DNA of 64,000 nucleotides from Heterobilharzia americana (Eukaryota; Platyhelminthes; Trematoda; Strigeidida; Schistosomatidae). The notes beneath the pieces are model-generated. The model ran no database searches. It was given only the letters and a program-made list of their open reading frames with translations, and was not told where the DNA came from. Positions 24,611 to 36,569 of this stretch are shown piece by piece. The number at the start of each line of letters is the position of its first letter. Within the stretch, counting starts at the first letter, position 1. Made by a program: the position numbers and the translations under genes. The stretch is from assembly GCA_944470555.2 (NCBI GenBank), contig OX104127.1, forward strand, positions 113,674,741 to 113,738,740, given 5' to 3'.

Positions 24611-27600
24611 ATAAAACAGCCGACATCGTTCGCTTGGAAGTCTAGATGAAGTAACTCAAAACTGGTTTCAGTGATCCAAACGTATCTGTACCTTATCTTC
24701 ATACAGGCAATACTTCACAATTCGTTATTTGCCTCTTCCCCCTTCTCTATAAGTGACTGTTTCCCAGTGCTATCAATTATTATTACATTATAATCCCTTT
24801 GTGTTTCGTCATCTAGTTGTGTATTTTGATGTACTAATATGCAGTATGACAACTTGAAGCGTATTCGTAGTAATATCATGTTCCATAATGATACTGTATG
24901 ACAGATTGAACCTATTCGGTTGTGAAGCAAAACACTAAATTTTAAATACCTACTGACCAGTGAGGAAGTGTGCCACCGTTTTCTATTTCATTCAATAACA
25001 TTGTTTCAGCTTAGCTATGAAAGCAGTACCATATAACAAGTATCTAGTACTAGGCAGTATTTCATAAATTTACAAATATTTTGGCCCAAAATATTTAAAG
25101 GTCTCTTTATGCAGGGTAACTCTGACCAAGTAAGTTTGTTTTAAGTATTTTCATCCATTAAATAACTGTCATATATTGAGTTTATTTTATTATGCGATGA
25201 ATCCCATGGGTTACTTTTGTCAATTTTATAGCCCGTAATTTAATTTATCAAAAATATGAATAGATTAACCTAATATTTTACAACATAAATAAGTGATTAT
25301 TGCAGCTTTATATGGAGTAAGTCAAGGAATATGTATTTTTTACACCACTTTATGATATGTTGGTACTGAACAATTAACGAAACGAAACCTAAGTGACAGC
25401 ACTTACGATGAAACATTAAACTCAACATATAACGACTTTGAATAAGCTTCAGAATCGACTAGGCTGGGTAACGTATTTTCGTTGGTGTTCAACTACAACT
25501 TTCTACCACCAAATAAAATGAATAAATGAAGCAAGGGGCAATTGCACCCATTTGGAATGAGGTTTAACGGCTCTGATTATGACATCAAATAGCGCTAATC
25601 CAAATCTGAAAGTTAACAAGTTCACGCAAATTCCCTGTATGAACTATTTCTGAATATAGAACTCTTAAAGTCTTTTTGATACATCTTTATTCACTTACAC
25701 TTAATACTCATTAGTTGTCAGTGATCACAACCCTTTATTATCTATCTCCAATGCTTCCCATTACTATTTTCCGCTCAGCGTATAGACTGTTTTAGTCTAT
25801 TCATAACTAAACATTTCATTGTTTAGTCAAGTTTCAGGAAAATCTTCCTGATCAACCTAACTGCGAATCAGATGTAAATAATCGTGAAAACATCTTAACC
25901 TTGTTTTTCTACTTGTCTCAAATTTTCTGAATAGAATGCTGGCGGTAATACTTGGATTACCAAACCCCAATGTTTCTTTCATAGGTTTTTGTAAAGAAGA
26001 ATCTTAGATGAACTCATTGCAAGTAAATCTTTATTCACATTAGAATAATTAAGTTTCATTGTATTTAAGAATTTAAAAATCTCAGTCGAAAGACACCATT
26101 TGGAAAGAACATAGTCCTTTAGTGAACATTTGAATAGGAGTAACTAATCAAAACGTAAAAGTACCCGAAAATAAAAACCTACTTTGTTCATAAGAGAAGC
26201 ATAGAATTATCATGAATCGTTTGAGTTTACACCAGTTTTAAAATTTCAAGATTATATAAAACTAGCTCATTATCGTTATGTGAGATAAGCCTAATACATT
26301 GTTTTGGAATGAATCTTTTTGAAAGAAAATTAATCGAACTTTGAAACTTCATTTCAATGTTTGTTTGAGTTTGTTTTTATTACTAATAGTAGTTTAAACA
26401 CACAAAACCACTAACCACATAGTTTAAGATTGACGTAATTATGACATCAGTTTTTCAAGGTTGTTTGTCTCATTCGCCCTCACAAATTACCAAGTGATAC
26501 TGTTAAAAGTCATTCAGTTGCATAACATGCAAGACTACTTCATATAATGACAGTAAGTTGTATATGCTCGGTTATGATGCTTTGTTTTGAAACTACCTGT
26601 TATCCAAATAGTATTTACGCTAATTAAATTGCTTTGGTTTGTGGCATCCCCTGGTAGGGAATTGTGAGTAAAGTAAATCTATAAAAGTATTTCATGGATG
26701 CACGCAACTTGTGTTATAAAAGTCCTACTGTCCTCAAAAAGACTCTTCAAAAGAAGACAAAAGTTGGAAATGTGATAAAAGAGTGAGTAGGATTATTGAT
26801 TTCATGAAAAATCCTAGTTGGTGTTTTTGTGAGGTCAGCAGGAGGACTGGTAAACATGATATTATATTCACAGTGATAGTATTTAAGTCTGTTTACGACC
26901 ATGTAAATACCCAAACATAGCCTTAAGTTAGTACCTGCTATCTCTAAAGTTGCTACTAACTTTATTTTCAGTCTGTCACCAGCTACCACCCTCGTAAATA
27001 AATATGCAAAGTAAAAGTAAATTCCTGAGAGACATAATACATCAATATTGACATGCTTCCAGATGGACTTCCCAAAGTTTCACTAAGAAATCATTATCTG
27101 CAGAGTCAATCAGGTTTGGAATGTGGGAAAATGCTCAAAGATAGCATTGGATGATGGTCGCACTATATCACCCATTGACAGAAGTAGAAAGATATTGACC
27201 ATCGGATTAGAAACCAGCGGCCGAGACCTGACAGTTCTCAACTAAAGCTCAAGTTTTAGCTACAAAATAGTATCAGACGCAAATGAACCAACTAGTCCCA
27301 AATGAAAACATATGTAAATATAAAAGACCTAGATAAAACTAAGTAAATAGGCTATCGCAAAAGCAAATGACCTAGGTGATCGGATATTTGGGATATACAG
27401 GAGGATGACATTTTTATAAATGAATATCATTAGGATGAATTTTGAGTAGTAGATCTGTAAATATCTCTTTCAGCTACTGCATGGATTACAAACAGAAAGT
27501 CTACATCTATTCACATGGTTCAAACCAGCAGTCATAGATCGATGTCCCATTTTCAACTCACTCTTGTGAGGCTTCTCGAAATCAAATTACTATTCCAACA

Positions 27601-28220
27601 GATAACCTATTTTATCCTACAGGCTCTAAAAGATACTATAGACTAGATAATGAATGATTAACTTTATAACGCTAACAATACACATTTAATTGGAATAATA
27701 TGCAACGCTAAGCAGCATCGTTAATTTAGGCATAATAATTTCTTAAATTCTTTTTCAAAATGAATTATAGTCAACAACAGTACGATGTATTAGATAAGCA
27801 CTTCGACATCTACAGCAAGTAACTTTTAAAGGTAAATAATTTTAACCGCAATAATGTTTGATGGCGAAGACACTCATAATTCAGGAAATCTAATGAAGTG
27901 GAGCAAACCTTTGTCCTACCAAAGCATCAGGGAACTGTGTTTTGTACAAAGTAAGTTTGTCAAAATAATGTCTCGTTCATGAGATTATATTGTATCCCCT
28001 AAGTAAAGATGACTTTCTAAAAAGTATGAAGGTTTGACAAAAGCAGCTGACAGTCTGCACGATCGGAGTCATTAGTGAGAGAAATGTAAGAAATATTTAT
28101 CATGGTAATTTGCTTGTAAACGTATGGTAGTATAAAAGCAACACGTAGATACATACTAAACAATTTACTATGATATCTCCACTAAAACATGAAATTGTTC
28201 TTTGTGGTCATTCCAGGCAC
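24611..28220. other. long non-coding stretch
   Basis: AT-rich sequence with no gene or repeat that I can support. Confidence 0.4.
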
Positions 28221-28743
28221 AACCTAGCCTAGTTAACTAGTTCACTACTCACTAGCCAGTCCTAAGAACCGGTAAAGAGGGAAGGTTGAGCATAGGGCTA
28301 ACAACCATACCCCCAAAATCAACCCGACCGCTTAAGAAACTTCAAAGTACAGATGAAATACGAAAAGTAAAAATAAACCTATTCCTCACTGAAATCGGAG
28401 AGACGAAATGACGTCAGTTGGTGAAAGTCTTCGGAAAGCCAGTCAAATGATGTGTCACCTCTTCTCTCGATAAAGTGACAGTGAGGACATGGAAAGTCCG
28501 CAAAATGTAAAAGCTTACCAAGGCTTCCCAGACTGAGAACGAGATGAGGAGGTATGGCACAGAAGTTCTGGGACTCTGGGAGGGATAAGCAGATGGAATG
28601 GAAGTGGACTCTCGAAACTGTCAACTGGAGACGAGTCAATAATCTACTCCAATATTGTCACCCAGATGACACGACAATCAGGAGCACAACACACTGAGTT
28701 GTCGAGTAGCAGTCATGATGTCCCCCTGCCAACAGCATCGAAG

Positions 28744-28792
28744 GCTCTCCCTCTCTCTCGCTGTCTCTCTCTGTCTCTCTCTCTCACTCTCA
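28744..28792 (+). repeat. (TC)n expansion inside RTE copy B
   Basis: Copy A has only ggctctcatgcag at this site. Copy B carries about 50 bp of TC-rich repeat, and copy C has a similar tract at 43960-44011. Confidence 0.9.
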
Positions 28793-28919
28793 TGCAGTGG
28801 GAGGCAATCCCCTCCTGTAGGATCAGCATCATGAGAGCAAGATGGATTCAACTGAAAAGGAAGGAGAGTCACAATGATAATCATACAATGCCAGTACTAC
28901 ACACCTACAAATGATGCAG

Positions 28920-28996
28920 ATGGAGAGAAGAGGAAGAGGAAGAGGAGGAAGGAGGAGAAGATAAAAAAAAAGAAGAAGAAGGAGAAGGAGGAGGAA
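28920..28996 (+). repeat. (GGA/GAA)n expansion inside RTE copy B
   Basis: A purine tract in the endonuclease region, before the segment encoding EEFYRHLQS in copy A. It is shared with copy C (44140-44244). Confidence 0.88.
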
Positions 28997-29072
28997 TTCT
29001 TCAGACAACTGCAATCAGTAATAAAGGAGATGACACCTGAGATGGTGACATCGAGAGTGATTTAAATGCATG

Positions 29073-29106
29073 GAGTGTGGTGTGGTGTGGTGTGGTGTGG
29101 TGGTGT
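29073..29106 (+). repeat. (GTGTG)n expansion inside RTE copy B
   Basis: Pentanucleotide repeat just before gtgacatgag. Copy C has (GGGGT)n here, and copy A has a single GGGTT/GGGTG duplication. Confidence 0.9.
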
Positions 29107-29315
29107 GACATGAGTGTCAGAGTGGGAGCAGAAAACACACAAAGAGAACTGATGATGGGTTGAGAGTCACTGAGTGAAATGATGAATGAGAATGGAGAAG
29201 TGTTTGCAGACTTCTGCACATTCAATGATTTGGTGATTGGAGGCGATGCAGTGTGTACAAACACAAGGATATTCACAAGGCAACGACACGGATTCGATTT
29301 CACCAGACATCAGGA

Positions 29316-29393
29316 CACACTACACTACACTACACCACACTAAACTACACTACTAATCAGATCAGATCACATCAGATCACATCAGATCAGATC
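29316..29393 (+). repeat. (ACACT)n and (GATCA)n expansions in RTE copy B
   Basis: Two adjacent pentamer arrays. Copy C has both at 44552-44620, with different repeat numbers. Confidence 0.9.
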
Positions 29394-30945
29394 GACTTCA
29401 TCTCAATGTGAAGAAGGTGGAGATGGAGACGCAGCCCACTGGACACGAGATGAAGAAGGGGAGCAGATGTAAGTGGGTTAACACCACTGACCATCTTCTG
29501 CAAGGAATTTACCTCCGAAATCAAGTTGAATGCCTTCAATTTACAGATGCTGGTGATAGACGACCACAGTTGAAGTTGAACACCCAGATCAGAAAGTGGA
29601 CTGGAGGATGAAACGACGAAAGACATCTTCATATCAGTCAGTCAGTCAGTCATCGGGAAAAGATGAGAGACATTAGACAACATCTATGATGAAATGTGTG
29701 TGGATGAACACCGGAAATCTGTGAAGGCAATGTGGAAGTAAACCTGCACAACGGTGTTAGGAAGGGTGAAGAAGGAAGACAGGACAATGAATGTATGTTG
29801 ACGGATACATGTAAGCTGATAGAGGAGGGGAGGAATATGTTGATGATAAAGCAGAAGATGAAGCATTGCAGTGCAGTGCATTTCAGTGCCCGCACTGCAG
29901 GGATGAACAATGAAAAGAAGAATTAAGTACAACCTACGAAAGACTACACTGGACAAATAAGTTAAGAAGAGTGCGTGAAGAGACAAAAGACACCTGTACG
30001 ACAAACTTGCAAGTGAAGTAGAAAAGGCTGTAGGTAAGAGAAACAGAGACCGGACAACATCATGTCAAATAACAAGATTACTTACTGGGAAGAAATCAAT
30101 ACAGATGAAACCAATGAAAGATAGTGAAGAAAATTTGGTTACCGAAGAGGAGAAACAAAGGAAACGATGGACTGACCACTTCAAAAAGCTCTTGAATCCA
30201 CCACCGTCACCACCTGCATCTCATCCAGAAATATCACCAGCAGCCCAGCCACAGAATTACCAATGAACAGAAGCTCTACGACAAAAGCCCCGGTCGTGAA
30301 CACCATAAAGCTGCCGAAAGCCGGGAAAGCAGCAGGGCCAGATGGAATTCCACCAGAAGCACTGAAAGCAGACACAAAGACAACAGCGGACAACTCACAC
30401 CACTAATGCAGAAGGTTTTGGAGGAAGGAAGGAAGGGTACCTGCCCATTGACTGGAAGAGGGGTACCTGAACAAACTCCCAAAGAAGGGAGATCTAAGTT
30501 TTTGAAAGAACTGGCTCGGAATCATACTCTGTCGCTGTCCACAACAAGCAAATTATTAAGCCGCATCATCATGGAGAGACTAAAAGATGCGTTGGATTCA
30601 AAATTACGACCGGAACAGGCTGGTTGGCTGGCTGACTTCAGGAAGAACAAATCATGTACAGATCAAATTGCAACTCTGCGCTACGCTACACATCATCATA
30701 GAACACAGCATAGAATGACAGTCAACTCAAGTCAACTCAGCTCTATCTTACCTCAACTTCATCTATTTTGAAAAGGCCTTCGACAGCGTCGACCGAGAAG
30801 TGATTTGGCAGGCAGCTGCTTCAACATTATGGTTTCAGTGCCACAAACTTCCATCAACCTCATTGAACAGCAGCTATATGCTGTATAGTGATGGCATTGC
30901 TGCATGCCAAGTGGTTTACAATGAAAATTTCAGTGATGCCTTTGA

Positions 30946-31065
30946 AGTGGAGTGAAGTGAAGTGAAGACAGGGGACAGGGGGAGTAAGACAATGCTGTCC
31001 CCTACTATCCATCACCGATGATCTTCGTAATAGTGGTCGGCTGGACTGGACTGGACTGGACAGGA
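30946..31065 (+). repeat. (GAAGT)n and (GGACT)n expansions in RTE copy B
   Basis: Two pentamer arrays in the reverse-transcriptase region (30946-30969 and 31041-31065). Copy A has the unexpanded gaagtgaagacag and tggactgg at these sites, so the units grew from the element's own sequence. Confidence 0.85.
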
Positions 31066-32086
31066 CATAACATTACTGGATGATGCAAGAAATTGAGAAG
31101 ATGGGTATACGCTGTTTGACGGACGCGATGAAAAGACACTAGAAGATTTGTATTTCACCGTCAATGATGATTTATGTCTTATATGTCTTATTGCACAAAC
31201 TCGAAGATGTGAAGGCGAAAACCAACAAGCAAATAGAAGAGACAAGGCGAAGTGCTGCAGTGAAGGAAGATGGGACTTCGTTCAAGTGAATGTAGAGAAG
31301 ACAGAGGTAGAGGTGATGAAGATACTCAACCAACCAACAACAACAAGAAGCACCAATCACCATGAACGGGAGGAACATAAAGGAAGTAGCCTCTTTCGTC
31401 TACCCAGTCAGGGTAACATCGTTGCAACTATAGGTGGCGGCGCAGATGAGGATGTGAAAGCAGCCAGGATCGAAGAGATGGCAGGACAGTCCTTCCCTCA
31501 TTAATCTGAAACAATCAGTGTGGAGATCTACTGAACTCAGCACAAAGCGTGAACAAGATCCGGATTTTCAACACCACTGTCAAGTCAGTGCTTCTATGTG
31601 ATGGTTAAGAGGCTCGGTGGCTCGTCACGAGAAGCATTTACAACCAACTACAGACACACATCAACATCTGCCGCCTACGCTCACTCAGTACTGACATTGA
31701 AGATCAGACGGCTGGAATAATAGGAATAAGCAGGAAGGAACTCTGTGGCTGGCTGGCTGGTAGGCTGGCAACGAACCAACCAAAGAATCTATCACACGAA
31801 AAATATGCAGAAGAAAAAAGTGCTGATGGATTGGATTAGGCATATACTGAGAAGACCATTCGGGAACATCACGCATCAGGCCAGTTCTTCGAATGGAGTC
31901 CAAAAGGGAAACGACGAGCTGGGCGTCCAAGGTGAGGGTTACACGGATGAGATCATGTGAGTAAGAAATGAAAGCTTGTTGGAGTTGGTGAAGACAGGTT
32001 CGAAAGACTGTAGAGAAGAGTGTGCAATGGGTACGTGCTACTGAAGCCCTATGTTTCACTAGGAACCCAAGGGACAAATAATAATA

Positions 32087-32929
32087 CGCATACAGTATCA
32101 CAGGTCAACAACTGAAGCTCAAAAAGCTTTACCTGAGATCAGTGTTAAGTAGCATAAAATGCCAGTATGTTTTGCTAAATTCTCATCAAGAATGAATTCA
32201 GATAAAAATCTTAGGTTCGACGTTGAAGTCCGTTATTTATGAGTAGGTACTCATCAGACCTGAAAACCTCAAGTGGATCTACAATGAGATATGAACTTCC
32301 AGTAGTGTTTTTCTTATATAAGACAAAAGCCGTCCAATTATTCCTCATTTATCGAAATCCCATACCAACTCCACAAATTACTCATCAGCTTTAAATTCTG
32401 TGAATTCCAACGAATTACTCCTCAGTTAAAAAACATTCCATGAAATCATCAGTTATTGAAATATTTGCTCTTCGAATTTTGCTCGTTTCTGCAATTCAAC
32501 TAATGGATATTCAATTGAGAAATGAATATTTTCCATATCACAGGACTTCTCAGTTCACTTGTCATTGTTATTTCTTCTTAAAGACATCAGGAATAATAAG
32601 TTGCATACCGCTTAATCAGAAAACGATACTTATGGTCAGATTCTGAAGAAAGTTAACCATACATATATAGATCCAAAGAATGAAAAGGATTAGCATGGTA
32701 CATTCATGTGCAAACAGTTAACACTCATCAACTTTACTTTAACAACAAACCTGAATCTTAATTTAACTACCATAAGCTTACCTCAAATCTGTTCACTGAA
32801 AAAACAAACTTAAGTCACCTCTCAGATATCTTATATGAAAGTAAATTGAAATATTTCCATACGGGGAACGTTATATTTGCATAAATTTTAACAATTCTAA
32901 TTGCATCCTTAATTAGTTTGGATTAAATT
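32087..32929. other. non-coding stretch
   Basis: No recognisable gene; AT-rich flank of the RTE insertion. Confidence 0.4.
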
Positions 32930-33178
32930 TTAAAACATTTCAAGATAAACAAGTGATTTATTATTCGTTGGTTTAGAAGAAAAATTAAATTTAGGTGAAG
33001 ACAAACAATAGCACTTATTTGTGCTTTCTGCATCATTCTTCTGATCAACAGTTTCAGATTTATTGAACTTACGGATATTTTCTTTGAATTCAAGTGATTC
33101 ATAGGTTTCCAACTTCAAAATAAACATTTCACGTTCATAGTAGTAGTCCTTCAGTATACTTAAGTAAAGGATTTCACC
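32930..33178 (-). CDS. candidate 3'-terminal coding exon, minus strand
   Basis: An 83-codon open segment ends in TAA at 32930-32932. The peptide includes KDYYYEREMFILKLETYESL and a Lys/Asn/Ser-rich tail (NKSETVDQKNDAESTNKC). The charged first half could form a helix or coiled coil. The acceptor at 33179-33180 (gatagtag) is weak; a better one eight bases further in (ctttacttaag) gives another phase. It is phase-compatible with the candidate exon at 34405-34488. No family recognised. Confidence 0.3.
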   Translation of the reverse strand, partial: GEILYLSILKDYYYEREMFILKLETYESLEFKENIRKFNKSETVDQKNDAESTNKCYCLSSPKFNFSSKPTNNKSLVYLEMF

Positions 33179-34404
33179 CTACTATCGATCACTGAACTGA
33201 AACTTATGACTTTTTGAATTACTTAGAATATTTTTAATGATCACTAATTCGTGTGACTCTATACTGACTGCTTAAACCTTAATAGATTGGACAGAGTTTT
33301 AAACAGTGACAATTGATAGAAAACTCAGTGTTAAACCCGTGACCTGGTTGAACAAAATCGATACAAGTCACTGATTTACAGGTGTTTAATATGCTGATAT
33401 CTTCAAACTTATCAAATCCCTAATTCCTGAGTAGGTGTTTCATTAACAACCTAATATTAGAAGATATCAAAATTTTTTTCCGTAAATGCGTGCAAACTTC
33501 ATAAATTATGTGTAATTAGTATAACATGAATGTAGAATTATTAAGTCTGTAAGTTTTTGTGATTAGTGTCGACTCTAAGTGATACATACGCAATAGTTAA
33601 ACAGAAAAATGAATTTACTGATTTAGAGTGTGATACAAACTACATCGGTTTCAAGTTGTCATATTTTCTCATAGTACTGAAGCAAAAAGCCAAAAATAAA
33701 GTAAAACAAACAAGAAGTTGGATGCAAATTTTACAAAGACTAAATTTAAATAGGATGGGAAGCTTTTGTAAAATATCATTATCATTATACGCAACCACTA
33801 TCACTAAAAATAACCAATATAAAATATGTCTACTAGCTTAGGAGTAAGTTATCTTATCCAGACTCAGTACATTCAGAAAGATATACTACTTAATATAATA
33901 AGTAGTTGGAAAGTGAATTCATACCAGCAGCATCAAAACAGTAAGCAACCACTTTGCTCATTTGAGACTAAAACCATCAGTGATGCACACAAATAAATTT
34001 AGCTAAACACAGGTGAATTGGTTGCATGATAAAAATCTTACAAGCTAACCTGAGTTGAACAGAAAATCAGAGAATGTATGAAGTGTTTGCCAACTATTAA
34101 ACGACTCCCCAAGGTGATTTAGACATTTCTACCATCAAAGTAGAACTTCAACTGGCTGATTATAGTTTTGATAGGCTTCTCCTTAACAACTGATTAGATT
34201 CAGCACATCTTATGAAGTGGTTTCTATGTATACATCTCCATAATTGATAATGAAGTTGGTTCCAGGTTAGCAAAATAGCCCAGAATCTCAATTCTCTTTA
34301 TTCGTCTAACAAACTATCTGCGATTTCTCGTTGATTGTTGAACTAGACAGCTTATTTCTTAGTTCAAGACCTTTGTATCGTAGCCTACAATCTAGAATCC
34401 TTAC
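33179..34404. other. non-coding stretch
   Basis: AT-rich; possible intron between the two minus-strand exon candidates. Nothing else seen. Confidence 0.35.
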
Positions 34405-34488
34405 CTCGAGATTTCCAAATGAAAAAACTGCTGATAATGTAGTCTGACAGTTTTTAAACCACTCATACGCCAGAAATGTATACCCAGA
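34405..34488 (-). CDS. candidate 84-nt internal exon, minus strand
   Basis: The minus strand has an acceptor (acgtttacag), 84 nt open in frame, and a strong donor (GAG before GTAAGG). The 28-residue peptide starts SGYTFLAYEWFKNCQTTLSA. It starts and ends in phase 0, which allows joining to the candidates at 41294-41363 and 32930-33178. No domain recognised. Splice-site chance matches are common at this length. Confidence 0.33.
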
Positions 34489-34596
34489 CTGTAAACGTTT
34501 AACATGATTTAAAGAAGTAAACATGCGCCCACACAAATGGGAGAAATGAAAATGAGATTATAAATTATTGATAGGTTTATCTTGGTTCTCTATTAG

Positions 34597-34823
34597 ATTC
34601 AGATTCATTGTAACCGCGCTTGTCTTTTCAAATGAAACAACATTCGGAAAGTTCTGACATCACTTTTACTCATAATTATCAATTAACGATAAATGCCAAG
34701 GATCCTCGGGAAGATTCGCAGCTGAGAAAGTCAACGATAGTTTTTCAGTCATCTCAAAGCTTCGGACTTTGTCCATTACCAGGCTATAAGACTTCACCAG
34801 CTATAATTCAGAAAGATCCTTAA
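34597..34823 (+). CDS. candidate coding exon, plus strand
   Basis: Tandem acceptors six bases apart (tctattag, then attcag) precede a 75-codon frame ending in TAA at 34821-34823. Codon use looks coding, and GC is higher than in the flanks. The peptide is polar: SESSDITFTHNYQLTINAKD, then a Gln/Ser-rich stretch and LCPLPGYKTSPAIIQKDP. An in-frame stop sits just upstream of the acceptor. No poly(A) signal was noticed soon after the stop. Unknown function. Confidence 0.33.
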
Positions 34824-36562
34824 CTACTTAGACACTCCTAGGTAACAGATGCAACAGTAGCTTGTCACTGCAATTCGTCAATAACTGACGGTCGACGAAA
34901 ACGGACTCAGTAGAAGAAATGCACTGAGAACTGCATTTCGTAGTACCTCAATGAGTGCATATTTAAACGAACCCACAACATCTATCTGATTAGGTCTAAC
35001 CTGCAACAATTTTAACATTAATTTGGGATCCATAGTTTCTTATTTTCCAACTTTTATACATTGACAGTCTATTGCTTTCATCAGCAAGCGTAACTGTCGG
35101 CACATATCTGTTCTTCCGACTTGTCTAACCAAAAAAGTGAGATGTTCCTACCAGATATCAAATACTTTCATATTACAACAACTCATTTCACAACAACGAA
35201 CAAAGATGGAGATTCACCAACTAAGTTATCGGATAGTTTTGTCATGTCAGTAACTAAATGAAAGTGAAAAAATGTTCTGACTGGACAGTGGAATCCTCGG
35301 TCATTGTGACAACAAATAATGTTAACACACTATCCAGAAGTAAATGAATTTTCGTTATCGACATAGATTCATGATGAAAGCTACAAAATCTGTATAAATC
35401 ACCGAAGAACCGATCATATTAAAATGAATCTCAATGTTTTTATAATTTTCAGATGTAAAACAAACAAAAAATCAATATCGTTTAATCATCTCATTTAAAC
35501 ATTAGTTTTAAAAATGTTTGAAAGAAACGCTGAAAAAAAATGTCAACATTTATTGTGTCTTCCATTTATTGTTCTACTGTCAACCTGGATGAATCAACTT
35601 TCTGATAAGATGAAATCACTGGTTTCCCAAATAACATTAATAACTTTAATGGCCTTGTTTGTTTTTTCTGATGAAGTCAACAATATTTATGCATAAAGTG
35701 AATATCAAGAATCTGGTTTTGTTTTATAGCTGATGACGTAATACTAGAAAAACCAAAAAATGAGATCTTCACTAGTTTAATAACCTGTGAACATGAGTAG
35801 AAGCCAATAGAAAATGAGAAAATTATTCACTCGAAGTGTTTCGTTTTGAGTTAGTACCTAATTGCGAACAAAATTTGGTTAAAGTTATTCAGTATGACCT
35901 AACGGTTAAATACAGATATCTCATTGAAATGTTGGAGAATATTTGTAGCTCAAATGGATAATCTTAGTTGTGTAATGTTCTCCGCTGACATCGGATTCCC
36001 TGTTCAAGAAATTAATTTAAATCAGACATTACACAGTACCCAATAAACATTGTACCGAATGCTTTTTACGAAATAAATTCCTAATTTTGACTCAAAAGAT
36101 AGTGTTCCAGAAACATCTTAACAATAAAAAGTTGAGCTGTATGATTTAGGCATTTCCGAAAGATGTAACATAGAAACATTTATAGGTAGCTCTATGTAAA
36201 ACAACTGTACTTATACTATTTAAGCAACCTAAAATGTATTAGCGTTTAACAACCAGATTGAAAAATCAGCACTTCTATGAATTGTGGTCAACAGAATGAC
36301 AAAGCTATACTGAGTGGTGATTAGAATATATTTTTGAAAACTTTTGGTTAAATAACGCTAGCATAGAGAACGGCTCAATAGTAGAACCTACGTTATGAAC
36401 CGTATCGGAACTTAAACGTATGGTATATATTCATTTAAATGCATAATCTGACTAAAATTATATGTTTTCAGGGCCTGAACAAACATATTATCCTCCTCTT
36501 CATACCTAATACTTGAAGCAAAATGAAATGGTTTCCCTTTTTCCCCAAAAGCTGTTTCACAG
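34824..36562. other. non-coding stretch
   Basis: AT-rich, no supported feature. It flanks the 3' end of RTE copy A. Confidence 0.4.
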
Positions 36563-36569
36563 ATTATTA

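Larger units (their letters stand above)
28221..32086 (+). mobile_element. RTE retrotransposon copy B, full length, expanded
   Basis: The copy starts at AACCTAGCC, the same 5' end as copies A and C, and ends with CTAGGAACCCAAGGGAC plus (AAT)n, the family 3' end. A leader of about 230 nt is followed by a broken endonuclease and reverse-transcriptase frame. Recognisable parts are RT N-terminal sequence LLSRIIMERLKDALDSKLRP (about 30553-30612), the segment encoding FEKAFDSVDRE (about 30768-30800) and the C-terminal DELGVQGEG region (about 31912-31945). It is about 3.87 kb, near 0.6 kb longer than copy A. Much of the excess is short tandem repeats: (TC)n, (GGA)n, (GTGTG)n, (ACACT)n, (GATCA)n, (GGACT)n and others. 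Many frameshifts; no functional protein. No target-site duplication was found. Confidence 0.9.

Noticed and set aside
28829..30482. Leu/Ser-rich minus-strand frames opposite RTE copy B
   Set aside because: They arise from the antisense of purine-rich and tandem-repeat arrays in the element.
33330..33360. Box-B-like sequence (acccgtgacctgg) suggesting another SINE on the minus strand
   Set aside because: No box A, hammerhead block or shared body next to it.
33566..33841. 91-codon plus-strand frame
   Set aside because: Lys/Ile/Asn-rich with no domain and no splice or poly(A) support; probably chance.
35730..35760. Hammerhead-like string ctgatga followed by gaaaa
   Set aside because: No stem II, no stem I and no cleavage triplet at the right place.
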